64,000 bases of DNA from an uncultured Collinsella sp. (GCA_958451615.1 CAUDQR010000010.1:1-64000); one strand, 5' to 3'; shown: positions 25,120-35,592, numbered from the stretch's first letter. Translations and numbers: made by a program. The notes: generated by a model from the letters alone, not told the origin.

Positions 25120-26334
25120 TTACTGGTAGCGTAGGCACTCCACCGGGTCGAGCTTTGCCGCGCGTCGAGCGGGGTAGAAGCCAAAGATTACGCCGATGCC
25201 GACGGAGACGGCGAAGGCCAGCAGCACCGTGGCGATTGAAAAACTCGGTGTGATTTGCCCGCTGGCACCGAGCTCGCCAAGAATCCCGGATCCGGAGGCA
25301 AACATCGCGAGGCCCCAGGCCAGCAGATAGCCTATCAGGACACCCAGCAGGCCACCGGTGACGCACAGCGCCGAGGACTCGGCCAAAAACTGCGCGGTGA
25401 TATCGCGACGACTGGCGCCCAGAGCGCGACGGATGCCGATCTCGCGGATGCGCTCAGTCACGTTGGTGAGCATCATGTTCATAATGCCGATACCGCCGAC
25501 AAGCAGCGAGATACTGGCGACAGCACCCATGATGAGCGAGAAGGCGCCCATAAAGGAATTGAGGGAGTCGATAGCGCTTTTCATGGAGGTCGCCGATACA
25601 CTGTCGTACTCATCATCCTCCGCGATACCCTTCATCGCGCGCACCTTGGACTCGATGGTCTTGCAGAGCTCGTCCATGTCCGTGCCCTCGGCAGCAAGTG
25701 CCGTCACGCTGGGGAATGAAGGATTCTCGTCGCCAAACAGGCCGGAGATGGTTTCGCGTGGCATATACAGCGTGAGCGAGCCCATGGAGTCGCTGCCGCC
25801 ATCAATCACGCCTATAATCTGCACCTCGCCGTTGGACACCTTGATGGTTTTCCCCAGTGCGTCCTGTTCGTTGCCGTAAAGCTGATCGGCGCCGCCACGG
25901 CTGATGAGCGCCACGCGCGAGCCTGATTGAGACTCGGCCTGTGAATAGACGCGTCCCGCAACGAGCTTGCTGGCACCCACCGCGTCGAGCATGTCGCTGT
26001 CGACACCCTGTGCCATGACGGTATAGCTTTTATCGCCAGACTTGTACTCGGTATACGCACTGTCGACAATGCCGATCTGCTCTATCTGCGGCACCAGTTT
26101 TTGAAGTTTCTGGACGTCCGAATCGGTGAGTTCTTGGGACGAATAGATCTGCACCATGCGGGCTGCGTTGAGGCCCAGGCTGTTGACCAAGCTGTTTTGG
26201 ATGCCGCCGATGAGCGAGGTCATGGCGATGACCGAGGCGATGCCAATGACGATGCCAAGGATGGTGAGCAGGCTGCGTCCCTTGTTGGCCTCGAGCGAGT
26301 GAAGGGCTTCTTGGACAAGATCGCGGGTGCTCAT
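25120..26334 (-). CDS. MacB-like ABC transporter permease
   Basis: A 404-residue permease of the MacB/FtsX type. A first membrane helix at about residues 18-40 (RSLLTILGIVIGIASVIAM) is followed by a large extracytoplasmic MacB-PCD domain to about 275. Three C-terminal helices come next, including the MNMMLTNVTERIREIGIRRALGA segment typical of the family. It works with the ATPase encoded upstream (ATGA overlap) and the adaptor protein before that. Such systems export peptides or antimicrobials, or act in envelope stress rather than import. The substrate is unknown. Confidence 0.9.
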   Translation of the reverse strand: MSTRDLVQEALHSLEANKGRSLLTILGIVIGIASVIAMTSLIGGIQNSLVNSLGLNAARMVQIYSSQELTDSDVQKLQKLVPQIEQIGIVDSAYTEYKSGDKSYTVMAQGVDSDMLDAVGASKLVAGRVYSQAESQSGSRVALISRGGADQLYGNEQDALGKTIKVSNGEVQIIGVIDGGSDSMGSLTLYMPRETISGLFGDENPSFPSVTALAAEGTDMDELCKTIESKVRAMKGIAEDDEYDSVSATSMKSAIDSLNSFMGAFSLIMGAVASISLLVGGIGIMNMMLTNVTERIREIGIRRALGASRRDITAQFLAESSALCVTGGLLGVLIGYLLAWGLAMFASGSGILGELGASGQITPSFSIATVLLAFAVSVGIGVIFGFYPARRAAKLDPVECLRYQ

Positions 26335-27104
26335 GCCTTCGCTCCTTTCGGCTGATTGGTGGTTGCAGAAATCGCGGGCAGGTTTTTGACGGCCCCGCGT
26401 AACGTATTCGGTGTATGCGCGACATATGCGCCGTCATGGATTCGCCCGTCACGGATGGTTACGGCTCGATCGGCCTCGGCGGCGATGCCGGGGTCATGCG
26501 TGATGAGTACGATGGTCTTGCCGCGTTTCTGGAGCTTGTGGAAGGTTTCCATGACGAGCGCCCCGGTTGTCGAGTCTAGATTTCCCGTTGGCTCGTCGGC
26601 CAAAATGATGGGCGGGTCGTTGACAAGGGCGCGCGCGATGGCGACGCGCTGCATCTGTCCGCCCGAGAGTTCCGATATGCGGTGGTCCCAATGGTCGACG
26701 GGCAGCGTGACGGCTTGCAGCGCGTGCACGGCGCGCATCTCGCGCTGGCTACGCGGCACATTGGTGTAGGACAGCGGCAGCATGACGTTTTCGATCACCG
26801 TCAGACGCGGCAGCAAGTTAAAACTCTGAAAGACAAAGCCGATGCTCAGCGCGCGCACCTCGGTGAGCTCGTCATCGTCGAGCTCGGCGACGTTGAGCCC
26901 TTGCAGGAAATAATCACCCGCCGTCGGCTTGTCCAGGCAGCCCAGGATGTTCATGAGCGTCGACTTGCCCGAGCCCGAGGGGCCGGTGATGGCGACGAAC
27001 TCACCGGGGTTCACCGCCAGGCTCACGTTGTGCAGGATGTGGGCGCAACCGGCCTCGCTCTCAAAGATGCGGTGCACGTTGCGGATGTCGATGACGGGAC
27101 GCAT
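26331..27104 (-). CDS. MacB/LolD-type ABC transporter ATPase
   Basis: A 257-residue ATPase. Walker A is GPSGSGKST near residue 40, the Q-loop is FVFQSFNLLPRLTVIENV, the signature is LSGGQMQR, and Walker B is IILADEPTGNLDS followed by the H-loop ITHDP. The VFQSFNLLP and DEPTGNLDS strings are typical of the LolD/MacB/FtsE group. It overlaps the permease gene by four bases and the adaptor stop by one base, so all three are one operon. Confidence 0.92.
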   Translation of the reverse strand: MRPVIDIRNVHRIFESEAGCAHILHNVSLAVNPGEFVAITGPSGSGKSTLMNILGCLDKPTAGDYFLQGLNVAELDDDELTEVRALSIGFVFQSFNLLPRLTVIENVMLPLSYTNVPRSQREMRAVHALQAVTLPVDHWDHRISELSGGQMQRVAIARALVNDPPIILADEPTGNLDSTTGALVMETFHKLQKRGKTIVLITHDPGIAAEADRAVTIRDGRIHDGAYVAHTPNTLRGAVKNLPAISATTNQPKGAKA

Positions 27105-28516
27105 TACTTGCCCTCGTCGGCAGACATATTGTCGCCGCCGTCTGCCGTCATGCCTGTGCCGGTATCCGTCACGATGGTGTCGCCGTCGCGTAACTTGGTA
27201 ACCGGGACGTCTGGGTTGATCTCGTTGCCCTGGTCGTCGCGCTTGACCTGCGTCTTACCGACTACAGCCTCGTTGTCGTTTTGCGTCACGACGGTCACCT
27301 TCACGCGGCGCGTCTTCTTGCCTTCCGAATCGGTGGCCAGATTGACGTAATAGTGCCCGCCATCTTCGGTCATCAGCGCCATGGTCGGCACCATAACCAC
27401 GTCGTCGAGCTTCTCGGTCACTACCGAGACCTCGGCAGTCATACCCGGCTTAAGGCGACTGTCGGGTGCTTCGATGAGGATGTCGACGTTAAAGGTCACG
27501 CTGCCGCCGCTACCGGAGCCGGAGTCAGAGTTTGCCACCGAGGCGATAGCCGTGACGGTGCCCTGGCTCACGATATCGGGAAACGCGGGATAGGTCACGT
27601 TGGCGCTTTGGCCCACGGCAATTTTGGCGATATCCTTTTCGCCCACCTGAACCGTCACCTTCATCTTGGACAGGTCGGCGATTTGCATGCACTGCTTGCC
27701 GCCGCTCGTGTCGCCTTCGCCCATGATCGTGCCTCCGGTCACCGTGGCACCGACTTTGGCGTTGAGCTCGACGATGTTGCCCGAGCTGGGGGCCTTTACG
27801 GTGCGCTCGGCCGCCTTTGCAGTTGCCTGCTCCAGCGTTGCCTGGGCCGAGGCGAGGTTGCGCTGGGCGGTCGAGACGGCATTTGCGTTGGCGTTTGCGT
27901 CCGATGGGCCGGTCGATCCGTCACTGTCCGTTGTCGGTGCGGCCTGTGCGGCCGCGAGTGCCACCTTTGCATTGTTCAGGTCTTCCTGGGCGGCCGCGAC
28001 CGCGCGCTGCGCCTCGGAAACAGCGCTATCGAGCGCGTCGTTCTTAATGGTCATGAGCACGTCGCCCTCGTTGACGCTCTGTCCGGCCTGCACGTTGATC
28101 TTTTCAACCGTACCGTCGACAGAAGGGGAGACGACCGATGCCGAGATGGGCTTAAGCTGCCCCTTGGCTTCGACTGTGGTGGTAAACGTGCCTTCGGTGA
28201 CCATGTCGGTCACCGGTCCGTTGGTGCCTGCGGGTTGCGCGTTGATGACCAGCGTTGCGATGATGGCAATGAGCGCGATGGCAACAACGACGCCGACGGC
28301 GATACCGCGTCGAATCAGCTTTTTGCGTCGACGTTCGGCACGTTTTGCCTTGAGCTTGGCATATGCCTCTTCATCGGAAATCTCGGCCGTATCGTTCGTG
28401 CGTCCGTTCTGCTTGTCGGCATGTACGTTTGTAATCAGAGGAAGCGTTTCGGCGGCATCTTCGGGCGTGTGCTCGGTATCATTCGGGCCCGGGGTGATCG
28501 TGGGGACATTCGGCAT
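27104..28516 (-). CDS. HlyD/RND-type periplasmic adaptor (membrane fusion) protein
   Basis: A 470-residue adaptor. The ATG at 28516 follows AAAGGAG; an upstream in-frame ATG at 28561 would include the -10-like TATAAT at 28547-28552 on the minus strand, so it is rejected. A cytoplasmic charged N-terminus of about 70 residues precedes one membrane helix at about 72-95. A lipoyl-like half-motif follows (VEKINVQAGQSVNEGDVLMTI), then an alpha-helical hairpin rich in Ala and Gln (about 170-245), the second lipoyl half (VVELNAKVGATVTGGTIMGE) and a beta-barrel domain. It links the MacB-like pump to an external partner or substrate. The long cytoplasmic tail is unusual. Confidence 0.88.
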   Translation of the reverse strand: MPNVPTITPGPNDTEHTPEDAAETLPLITNVHADKQNGRTNDTAEISDEEAYAKLKAKRAERRRKKLIRRGIAVGVVVAIALIAIIATLVINAQPAGTNGPVTDMVTEGTFTTTVEAKGQLKPISASVVSPSVDGTVEKINVQAGQSVNEGDVLMTIKNDALDSAVSEAQRAVAAAQEDLNNAKVALAAAQAAPTTDSDGSTGPSDANANANAVSTAQRNLASAQATLEQATAKAAERTVKAPSSGNIVELNAKVGATVTGGTIMGEGDTSGGKQCMQIADLSKMKVTVQVGEKDIAKIAVGQSANVTYPAFPDIVSQGTVTAIASVANSDSGSGSGGSVTFNVDILIEAPDSRLKPGMTAEVSVVTEKLDDVVMVPTMALMTEDGGHYYVNLATDSEGKKTRRVKVTVVTQNDNEAVVGKTQVKRDDQGNEINPDVPVTKLRDGDTIVTDTGTGMTADGGDNMSADEGK

Positions 28517-28546
28517 AGCGTCTCCTTTATAGAAAGAACCTCGATA

Positions 28547-28552
28547 ATTATA
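28547..28552 (-). promoter_or_regulatory. -10-like element before the adaptor gene
   Basis: On the minus strand a perfect TATAAT lies 31 bases before the adaptor start codon. No convincing -35 hexamer is seen at 16-18 bases, so the promoter call is tentative. It would let the MacB-like operon be transcribed apart from the L,D-transpeptidase gene. Confidence 0.4.
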
Positions 28553-28648
28553 TGCGCTCACCGATTAGGACGGGCGCATGGGACGGTTTCTTTCGGAACT
28601 GTTAGATTGGTCGCAGCGGTTCCACGTTGTATGAATGTGCGCGTTGCA

Positions 28649-30364
28649 CTACGAGTGGACAACCACGCACAGGCCGACTTTGATGCAGTCGTGAAGTGCC
28701 TTTGCATCGGCTAGGCGCAGGTTGATGCAACCGTGGCTGCCGCACCACTTGTACGACTCGGCATTATCGAAGCTCTTGTCGTTTTGCCAGGTGGCGTCGT
28801 GGAATCCGACCATATTGCCCTCGAACGGCATCCAATAGCTGACCGGGCTCTCGTATTTGGGCTTGCCGGTCTCGGGGTCCTTGGCACCGATAAGCTTGCT
28901 GGCGCCATTGTTGCTGCTGATCTGCCATACGCCCTCGGGGGTGGCGTCCTCGCCCGGCTTTCCCGAGATAAAGTTGGCCTCCCAAACGATATTACCGTTC
29001 TCGTCATAGTAGCGCGCGTGCTGCTCGGACAGATCGACGTCGATATACGCCTTCCAGTCGGGCTCTCCCTTTGCGGTAAAGGTGTCGGCCTTCTGGGAGT
29101 ACTTGATCTCGATTTCGCCGGTCTGCTTGTTGTTGATGGCGTCCTCGACCTGCTTGGCGAGCGAGCTGCTGTCAATGGACCAACCAAAGTCACCGCCTTC
29201 GACGGCACACTGCTTGCCATCGGCGCGCGTCCACCAGCGAGTGGAGCCCACGGTATTAAAGCCGTTGGCGAGCTCGGCTGCCCAGCTGCTAATCTGCGAC
29301 GTATCGAGCGTGGGGTTGGCCGGATCGGCAAAGCTGATCCACTGCAACACGGAGCTGCCATCAACCTTGCCGGCATCCTCGCCGTTGAGCTTGAGGGTCA
29401 CGTTGACGCCCAAGAAGTTGTTGGCGGCATCGCATGCGGCCTGAATCTGATCATCGGTCAGCGTTCCATTGAGCGGCTCATAGGCATCGTTGCCGAGCTT
29501 GGAAAGATCTACGGTCTCGGCCAGCGAGGCAAGCTCGAGCTCGGCATACTTAATGACATGCTCGCGGCTGAGTTTTTCGTTGGAGCGCGCCTTCTCGACG
29601 GTAAACTTGCCGGCCTGCTCGTCATAGGAGCTTTTGGCCTCGAACGCGCCCGAACGCCCCTCGTTAAACTCGTCGATGGCGGCGCCCAGATCCTTCTCAA
29701 ACTGCTTTTGGTCAAAGGTGTCGGAGAGCATGGACAGGTCGACGTCTTGATCAAGATCGACTTCGTTGGAGCTAGCGGTTGTTTTGGTCTTGCCGCTTAA
29801 GGATTCTACAAGGCGAACCGGCCATACAAAGGCTTCGTTGCGGCTGATAATCTCTTTTGCGGCAGCTTCGCCGTCGACAATGGGCTCATCGGACTCGGGC
29901 TGATAGGTCCAGCTAAAGTCATCGCCTGTCACGGTGAGCTTATAGTGCTTCCAAGCCGAGTTGACCTTGGTGGCGGCAGACGAAGCGTTGGAGAACGAGA
30001 CATCGACGCCGGCGATAGTGGTGTTGGGGTAGGCTACCTGCGAAAACGCTACGACGCCTACGATATAGACAATGACGATAAGACCCAGAACGACATAGAG
30101 CGTCGTCTTTTTGCCCGACTTATTGTTCCCGGTGGGTTTGCGTGCGGGGCCGCGATCGCCTCGAGCGTGCGTGGGGGGCTGCTTGGGCGCATTGCCATTT
30201 GCCTGGCGCTGCTGATGCTGCTTGTTCGGACGTTGGGAAACGTTTGCCGCACCTCGCTGCTGACCGCGGCTCGGCGCGATGGGACGCGGCGACTGAACGC
30301 CGCCGGTGTGCCTGCTCGGCTGCTGCGGATCGGGAATCAGTTGAGTTCGATCGTTTTGCGACAT
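28649..30364 (-). CDS. L,D-transpeptidase (YkuD) with peptidoglycan-binding-like domain
   Basis: A 571-residue envelope protein that would form 3-3 cross-links in peptidoglycan. The ATG at 30364 is preferred to one three codons earlier because of the spacing to AAGGA. A Pro/Gln/Arg-rich cytoplasmic region of about 85 residues precedes one membrane anchor (TLYVVLGLIVIVYIVGVVAF). The middle contains a PG_binding_4-like region. The C-terminal YkuD domain starts near YIDVDLSEQHARYYDENG and ends with FHDATWQND followed by the catalytic SHGCINLRLADA (Cys with preceding His). A -10-like TATAAT on the minus strand at 30422-30427 lies about 60 bases upstream. Confidence 0.93.
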   Translation of the reverse strand: MSQNDRTQLIPDPQQPSRHTGGVQSPRPIAPSRGQQRGAANVSQRPNKQHQQRQANGNAPKQPPTHARGDRGPARKPTGNNKSGKKTTLYVVLGLIVIVYIVGVVAFSQVAYPNTTIAGVDVSFSNASSAATKVNSAWKHYKLTVTGDDFSWTYQPESDEPIVDGEAAAKEIISRNEAFVWPVRLVESLSGKTKTTASSNEVDLDQDVDLSMLSDTFDQKQFEKDLGAAIDEFNEGRSGAFEAKSSYDEQAGKFTVEKARSNEKLSREHVIKYAELELASLAETVDLSKLGNDAYEPLNGTLTDDQIQAACDAANNFLGVNVTLKLNGEDAGKVDGSSVLQWISFADPANPTLDTSQISSWAAELANGFNTVGSTRWWTRADGKQCAVEGGDFGWSIDSSSLAKQVEDAINNKQTGEIEIKYSQKADTFTAKGEPDWKAYIDVDLSEQHARYYDENGNIVWEANFISGKPGEDATPEGVWQISSNNGASKLIGAKDPETGKPKYESPVSYWMPFEGNMVGFHDATWQNDKSFDNAESYKWCGSHGCINLRLADAKALHDCIKVGLCVVVHS

Positions 30365-30466
30365 CGTATGCATATCCTTCGAATTTCGCCTTGCGGCTCA
30401 TCGTGTTTTTACTGGGCTTGCATTATAGCGATTACCCAGTTGTTTGTGGTATGGAAACGGTGGCAT

Positions 30467-30496
30467 TCAAAAGAGGTGGGACATTTGTCCCACCTT
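30467..30496 (-). terminator. Terminator after the L-serine dehydratase gene
   Basis: AGGTGGGAC (30474-30482) pairs perfectly with GTCCCACCT (30487-30495) over a 4-base loop. On the minus strand it is followed by TCTTTTG. It lies about 20 bases after the dehydratase stop codon and separates that gene from the L,D-transpeptidase promoter. Confidence 0.8.
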
Positions 30497-30513
30497 CGAG
30501 TCTTTCTTTGTCG

Positions 30514-32121
30514 CTATCCGCACACACCGCATTTTGCACAGGCCGAAAGTGCGGCCGGAGCCTGCGCGATGCCACCCTTTGCCGTCTCGCGCAGCGTGGC
30601 CGGCAACGCGTGGCCCACGGAGAGCATGACGTGCGCCATCTGGTCAAACGGCACCAGGCTCTTGATACCGGCAAGTGCAAGCTGCGCCGAGCTAAATGCC
30701 GCGGCCACGCCGATGGCATTGCGGTTTTGGCACGGCACCTCCACGAGGCCACCGACGGGGTCACAAACGAGGCCCAGCAGGTTACTCAGCGCGATGGAAC
30801 TGGCGTCGAGCGCCTGCTCGGGCGTGCCGCCGAGCATCTGCACCAGCGCGGCGGCTGCCATGGCGGCGGCGCTTCCCACCTCGGCCTGGCAGCCGCCTTC
30901 GGCGCCGGCGACGCAGGCGCTCGTGGTGAGGTTGAGGCCGATGGCGGCTGCGCAGTAGAGAGCGTCCATGACTTGCTCGTCGTCGAGCTGCAGGCGATCG
31001 GCGAGCGCCAGCACGCAGCCGGGCACAACACCCGCGGATCCTGCCGTCGGAGCTGCGACGATCACGCCCATGGTGGCGGAGCGCTCGAGCACGGCCATGG
31101 CGCGGGCCACGGCATCGGTCTGAACGGGGCCCATCAGGCTTGCACTCAAATCGTTGCGGCTGGTGGCATCGACCAGTTTGGCCTCGCCGCCGATAAGCCC
31201 ACCGAGCGATCGCTGCGGGTTGGCGATGGGGGCCGTGGTCTCCTCGCGCATGACGTCGAGCACGCGGCGCATGGCGGCGACGGCGTGGGCCTCGCCGGTC
31301 AGGCGCGCCTCGCGAACGGCCATGACGGCGCCGATGCTGAGCCCCAGTTCCTCGCACGCATCGAGCAGCTGCTCGCCGTCGTCGAAGATTTCCTTGGCCG
31401 AGACGCCGGGGGAGAGCGACGAAGCAGAACCGGGGAGCTCGATAAAGGTCGCGTAATCGACATTGTCGAGCTTACGCAGCATCGGGACAACAGTGTCGTC
31501 GGGCGCGCCGTCGGTCTCAAAGACGGAGTAGGCCTGGCCGCCCACTTCGGTGCGGTAGGTGCGGCAGAAGGCGATGTTCACGTGTGCGTAGGCGAGCAGG
31601 TTGGTGAGCGCGGCGAGCACGCCGGGGACGTCCTTGTGCGCCACGAAGAGCGTTGAGTACATGCCCGAGATGTCAACGCCGACGCCGTTAATGCGGCTGA
31701 TGCGCATCTTGCCGCCGCCCAGGCTCTCACCGCGGACCTGTGCCGTGGCGCCCGTGTCGTCGACCATGTCAATGTCGACGGTGTTGGGGTGGATGGAGGC
31801 GTCGTCGCCCTTGATGTCAAAGTGATATTCGAGGCCCTGCTCACGTGCGAGGTCAAAGGCCTGCTTGATGTTCTCGTCATCGGTGTCGAGGCCCAGAATG
31901 CCCGCGACGAGCGCGCGGTCGGTGCCGTGGCCGCGGTAGGTGTGGGCGAAGGAGTTCCACAGGCCAAAGGTGACTTTGGTGATGCGGCCCTCGAGCAGGC
32001 TGGCGGCAACTTGGGCGCAGCGCAGGGCGCCGGCGGTGTGCGATGAACTGGGGCCGACCATGACGGGGCCCAAGATCTCGAATGCCGAGGTCGTAGCTAG
32101 TGTTTGCGGCTTGCCTGCCAT
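30514..32121 (-). CDS. sdaA: Iron-sulfur L-serine ammonia-lyase, single chain
   Basis: A 535-residue L-serine dehydratase, which converts serine to pyruvate and ammonia. The ATG at 32121 follows AAAGGAG; a further in-frame ATG upstream lies inside an inverted repeat. The N-terminal beta domain has LGPVMVGPSSSHTAGALRCAQ, with an ACT-like part after it. The catalytic alpha domain has APTAGSAGVVPGCVLA, and cluster cysteines in SACVAGAEGGCQAEVGSA and LLGLVCDPVGGLVEVPCQNRNAIG. The chain ends in ACAKCGVCG, with three Cys close to the terminus. In studied members a C-terminal Cys ligates the cluster until substrate arrives. Confidence 0.93.
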   Translation of the reverse strand: MAGKPQTLATTSAFEILGPVMVGPSSSHTAGALRCAQVAASLLEGRITKVTFGLWNSFAHTYRGHGTDRALVAGILGLDTDDENIKQAFDLAREQGLEYHFDIKGDDASIHPNTVDIDMVDDTGATAQVRGESLGGGKMRISRINGVGVDISGMYSTLFVAHKDVPGVLAALTNLLAYAHVNIAFCRTYRTEVGGQAYSVFETDGAPDDTVVPMLRKLDNVDYATFIELPGSASSLSPGVSAKEIFDDGEQLLDACEELGLSIGAVMAVREARLTGEAHAVAAMRRVLDVMREETTAPIANPQRSLGGLIGGEAKLVDATSRNDLSASLMGPVQTDAVARAMAVLERSATMGVIVAAPTAGSAGVVPGCVLALADRLQLDDEQVMDALYCAAAIGLNLTTSACVAGAEGGCQAEVGSAAAMAAAALVQMLGGTPEQALDASSIALSNLLGLVCDPVGGLVEVPCQNRNAIGVAAAFSSAQLALAGIKSLVPFDQMAHVMLSVGHALPATLRETAKGGIAQAPAALSACAKCGVCG

Positions 32122-32145
32122 GGCTGCTCCTTTACGTGGCTCGTC

Positions 32146-32266
32146 GTCCCGAGGGGCGGGGCATAAGGTCGCCTGCTCGGGCAGTCCTGCTCGCACGGAG
32201 AGCACATTAAGTGCTCTCCGGCTCGTGCGGAACTCGCGATCGACCTTATGCCCCGCCCCTCGGGAC
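32146..32266. repeat. Nested inverted repeat (26-bp perfect arms)
   Basis: The arm 32146-32171, starting GTCCCGAGGGGCGGGGC, is exactly complementary to 32241-32266. Inside it, GGAGAGCAC (32197-32205) and GTGCTCTCC (32211-32219) form a second hairpin. The element lies 25 bases upstream of the serine dehydratase start, so it would be in its leader. There is no T-run, so it is not a plain terminator. Similar nested foldbacks occur at 33827-34029 and 38698-38793. Confidence 0.8.
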
Positions 32267-32360
32267 TAAGGATACATGGTAGAGGCGCATGTGCTCCAAA
32301 ATTCATTGGCTGCTGACGTTGCGTATGCCCATATCGAAATATCTTCACCACCGGATTAAT

Positions 32361-32396
32361 AAAAAAGAAGTACCGGTTGGGGCCGGTACTTCTTTT
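32361..32396 (-). terminator. Terminator of metK
   Basis: AAAAGAAGTACCGG (32363-32376) pairs with CCGGTACTTCTTTT (32383-32396) over a 6-base loop. On the minus strand the stem ends in a run of T. It follows the metK stop codon by about 38 bases and could also work on the plus strand. Confidence 0.88.
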
Positions 32397-32433
32397 GGTG
32401 CATCGTTATGTGGTTGCAGCTTTTGCCGTTGGC

Positions 32434-33714
<1,281 letters not shown>

Positions 33715-33736
33715 GATTGTCCTTTCAAAAACGTGT

Positions 33737-33763
33737 CCCGGCGACCGTTACCATTCCGCCGGG
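33737..33763 (-). promoter_or_regulatory. Hairpin in the metK leader
   Basis: CCCGGCG (33737-33743) pairs with CGCCGGG (33757-33763) over a 13-base loop, 23 bases upstream of the metK start codon. It does not match a SAM riboswitch class that can be recognised by eye. It could be a translational control element or simply structure. Confidence 0.45.
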
Positions 33764-33826
33764 CTCTCTATGCAAGGGCACATCATAGCGCGTAAATCAA
33801 ACATTCACACCCTTTCCGCACCTACT

Positions 33827-34029
33827 CATTGGGGACAGACTTAAATGACCAGCCAATAGGAACACTCTTACGTCACCTGGGGACGTTCCTTATGTGTCGG
33901 CACTTGGGGACGGTCCTTTTCTGCCGGCAGTTTAGGAACGTCCCCAAGTGACGGCAGTTTGGGACACTCCTGTTCAGTTAGCTTCGAAGAACGTCCCCAA
34001 CGAATGGTCATTTAAGTCTGTCCCCAATG
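33827..34029. repeat. Large inverted repeat with GGGGAC-type units (25-bp perfect arms)
   Basis: The arm 33827-33851, starting CATTGGGGACAGACTTAAAT, is exactly complementary to 34005-34029. Nested inside are ACTTGGGGACG (33902-33912) with CGTCCCCAAGT (33938-33948) and further GGGGACG/CGTCCCC units. It fills most of the 400-base gap between the divergent metK and gltX genes. No reading frame of interest lies in it. It looks like a foldback repetitive element. Confidence 0.82.
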
Positions 34030-34070
34030 ACTGGGTCGGTGCCCTTTGTGCGGAGGTTGCTTTGATGCTT

Positions 34071-34076
34071 TATACT
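34071..34076 (+). promoter_or_regulatory. -10-like element of gltX
   Basis: TATACT lies 41 bases before the gltX start. A weak TTGTGC at 34046-34051 would be the -35 at 19 bases. It sits just outside the right arm of the foldback element. Confidence 0.45.
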
Positions 34077-34116
34077 GATGCGGTTAGACATCCATCCTGC
34101 AATCGAGGAGATTTCC

Positions 34117-35592
34117 ATGGCATCAGACGTTCGCGTCCGCTTTGCACCCTCACCGACGGGCAAGCTGCACATCGGCGGCGCCCGCACCGCTATCTATAAC
34201 TGGGCTTTCGCCCGTGCAAACGGCGGCACGTTCATCCTGCGTATCGACGACACCGACCCCACCCGCTCTACCGACGAGAACACGCAGATTATCCTGCGCG
34301 CCATGCGTTGGCTGGGCCTGGACTGGGACGAGGGTCCCGAGGTGGGCGGCGATTTTGGCCCCTACGCCCAGACCGAGCGCCTGGACCTGTACAAGCAGGC
34401 CGCCCAGAAGCTTTGGGACGAGGGTAAGGCCTATCCCTGCTTCTGCACCAAGGAGCAGCTCGACGCCGATCGCAAGGCCGCGCAGGAGCGCAAGGACCCC
34501 TTCCAGGGCTATCAGCGCCGTTGCCGCGATCTTGATCCCGAGGAGGCCCGCCGTCGCATCGAGGCCGGCGAGTCCTACGTCCTACGCATCAAGGTGCCCG
34601 AGGACCGCGGCGACGTCGTCATCCACGACGCCGTTCACGGTGAGGTGACCTTCGACGCCAAGGAGCTCGACGACTTTGTCATCTTCCGCTCCGATGGCAC
34701 GCCCACGTACAACTTCGCGACCGTCGTCGACGACGCCATGATGAAGATCACCCATGTCATCCGCGGCGACGACCACCTGTCCAACACCCCGCGCCAGGTC
34801 ATGGTCTACGAGGCCCTCGGCGCGCCCGTGCCCACGTTCGCCCACATCTCCATGATCCTGGGCGCCGACGGTAAGAAGCTCTCCAAGCGCCACGGCGCCA
34901 CCTCGGTGGAGGAGTACCGCGACGCCGGCTACCTGTCCGACGCCTTCGTCAATTACCTGGCGCTGCTAGGCTGGTCGCTCGACGGCGAGACCACGATAAT
35001 CCCGCGTGATGTCCTGGCCAGCAAGTTCTCGCTCGACCGCATCTCCAAGAACCCGGCGACCTTCGATCCCAAGAAGCTCGATTGGGTCAATGCTGAGTAC
35101 ATCAACGGCATGTCCGATGCTCAGTTTGCCGACGAGATCATGGTCCCCGAGCTGCACGAGGCGGGTCTCATCGAGGGTAATGTCGAGTACGGCGAGGACT
35201 GGATCGATGCGCTCGCTGCCATCGTTAAGCCGCGCACCAAGATGCCGGCCGACGCCGTGACCGTCGCCGCCCCCATCTTTGCCACGGCCGAGACACTCGA
35301 GTATGACGAGAAGTCCGTCAACAAAGGCCTGGCCAAGGAGGGCATGGGTGCCATTCTGGACGCCGCCAAGGCCGCGCTTGAGGGTGTGGGCGAGTGGACC
35401 GCCGAGGCTATCGACGCTGCGCTTGAGCCGCTGCCCGAGCAGATGGACCTTAAGAAGCGCGTGGTGTTCCAGGCCGTGCGCGTCGCCGTTTGCGGCAACA
35501 TGGTGAGCCCTCCGCTGGGCGAGACCATGGCGCTCGTCGGCCGTGACGACTGTCTGGCGCGTATCGACCGCGCCCGCACGATGGCGCTGTAG
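34117..35592 (+). CDS. gltX: Glutamyl-tRNA synthetase
   Basis: A 491-residue class I aminoacyl-tRNA synthetase that charges tRNA-Glu, whose 3' part is at the window start. The ATG at 34117 follows GAGGAG; the upstream in-frame ATG at 34078 has no binding site. The HIGH motif appears as PSPTGKLHIGGARTA at about residues 10-24, and KMSKS as KKLSKRHGA at about 253. Between them are LRIDDTDPTRS and the tRNA-contact region with HVIRGDDHLSNTPRQ. The C-terminal anticodon-binding domain is complete. Confidence 0.97.
   Translation: MASDVRVRFAPSPTGKLHIGGARTAIYNWAFARANGGTFILRIDDTDPTRSTDENTQIILRAMRWLGLDWDEGPEVGGDFGPYAQTERLDLYKQAAQKLWDEGKAYPCFCTKEQLDADRKAAQERKDPFQGYQRRCRDLDPEEARRRIEAGESYVLRIKVPEDRGDVVIHDAVHGEVTFDAKELDDFVIFRSDGTPTYNFATVVDDAMMKITHVIRGDDHLSNTPRQVMVYEALGAPVPTFAHISMILGADGKKLSKRHGATSVEEYRDAGYLSDAFVNYLALLGWSLDGETTIIPRDVLASKFSLDRISKNPATFDPKKLDWVNAEYINGMSDAQFADEIMVPELHEAGLIEGNVEYGEDWIDALAAIVKPRTKMPADAVTVAAPIFATAETLEYDEKSVNKGLAKEGMGAILDAAKAALEGVGEWTAEAIDAALEPLPEQMDLKKRVVFQAVRVAVCGNMVSPPLGETMALVGRDDCLARIDRARTMAL

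Noticed and set aside
27281..28714. Plus-strand open frame opposite the adaptor gene
   Set aside because: The minus-strand frame has clear lipoyl and helical hairpin features and a good ribosome binding site; the plus frame has none.
33827..34029. Possible CRISPR array because of repeated GGGGAC units
   Set aside because: The units alternate in orientation and form an inverted repeat. There are no regular spacers and no cas genes.
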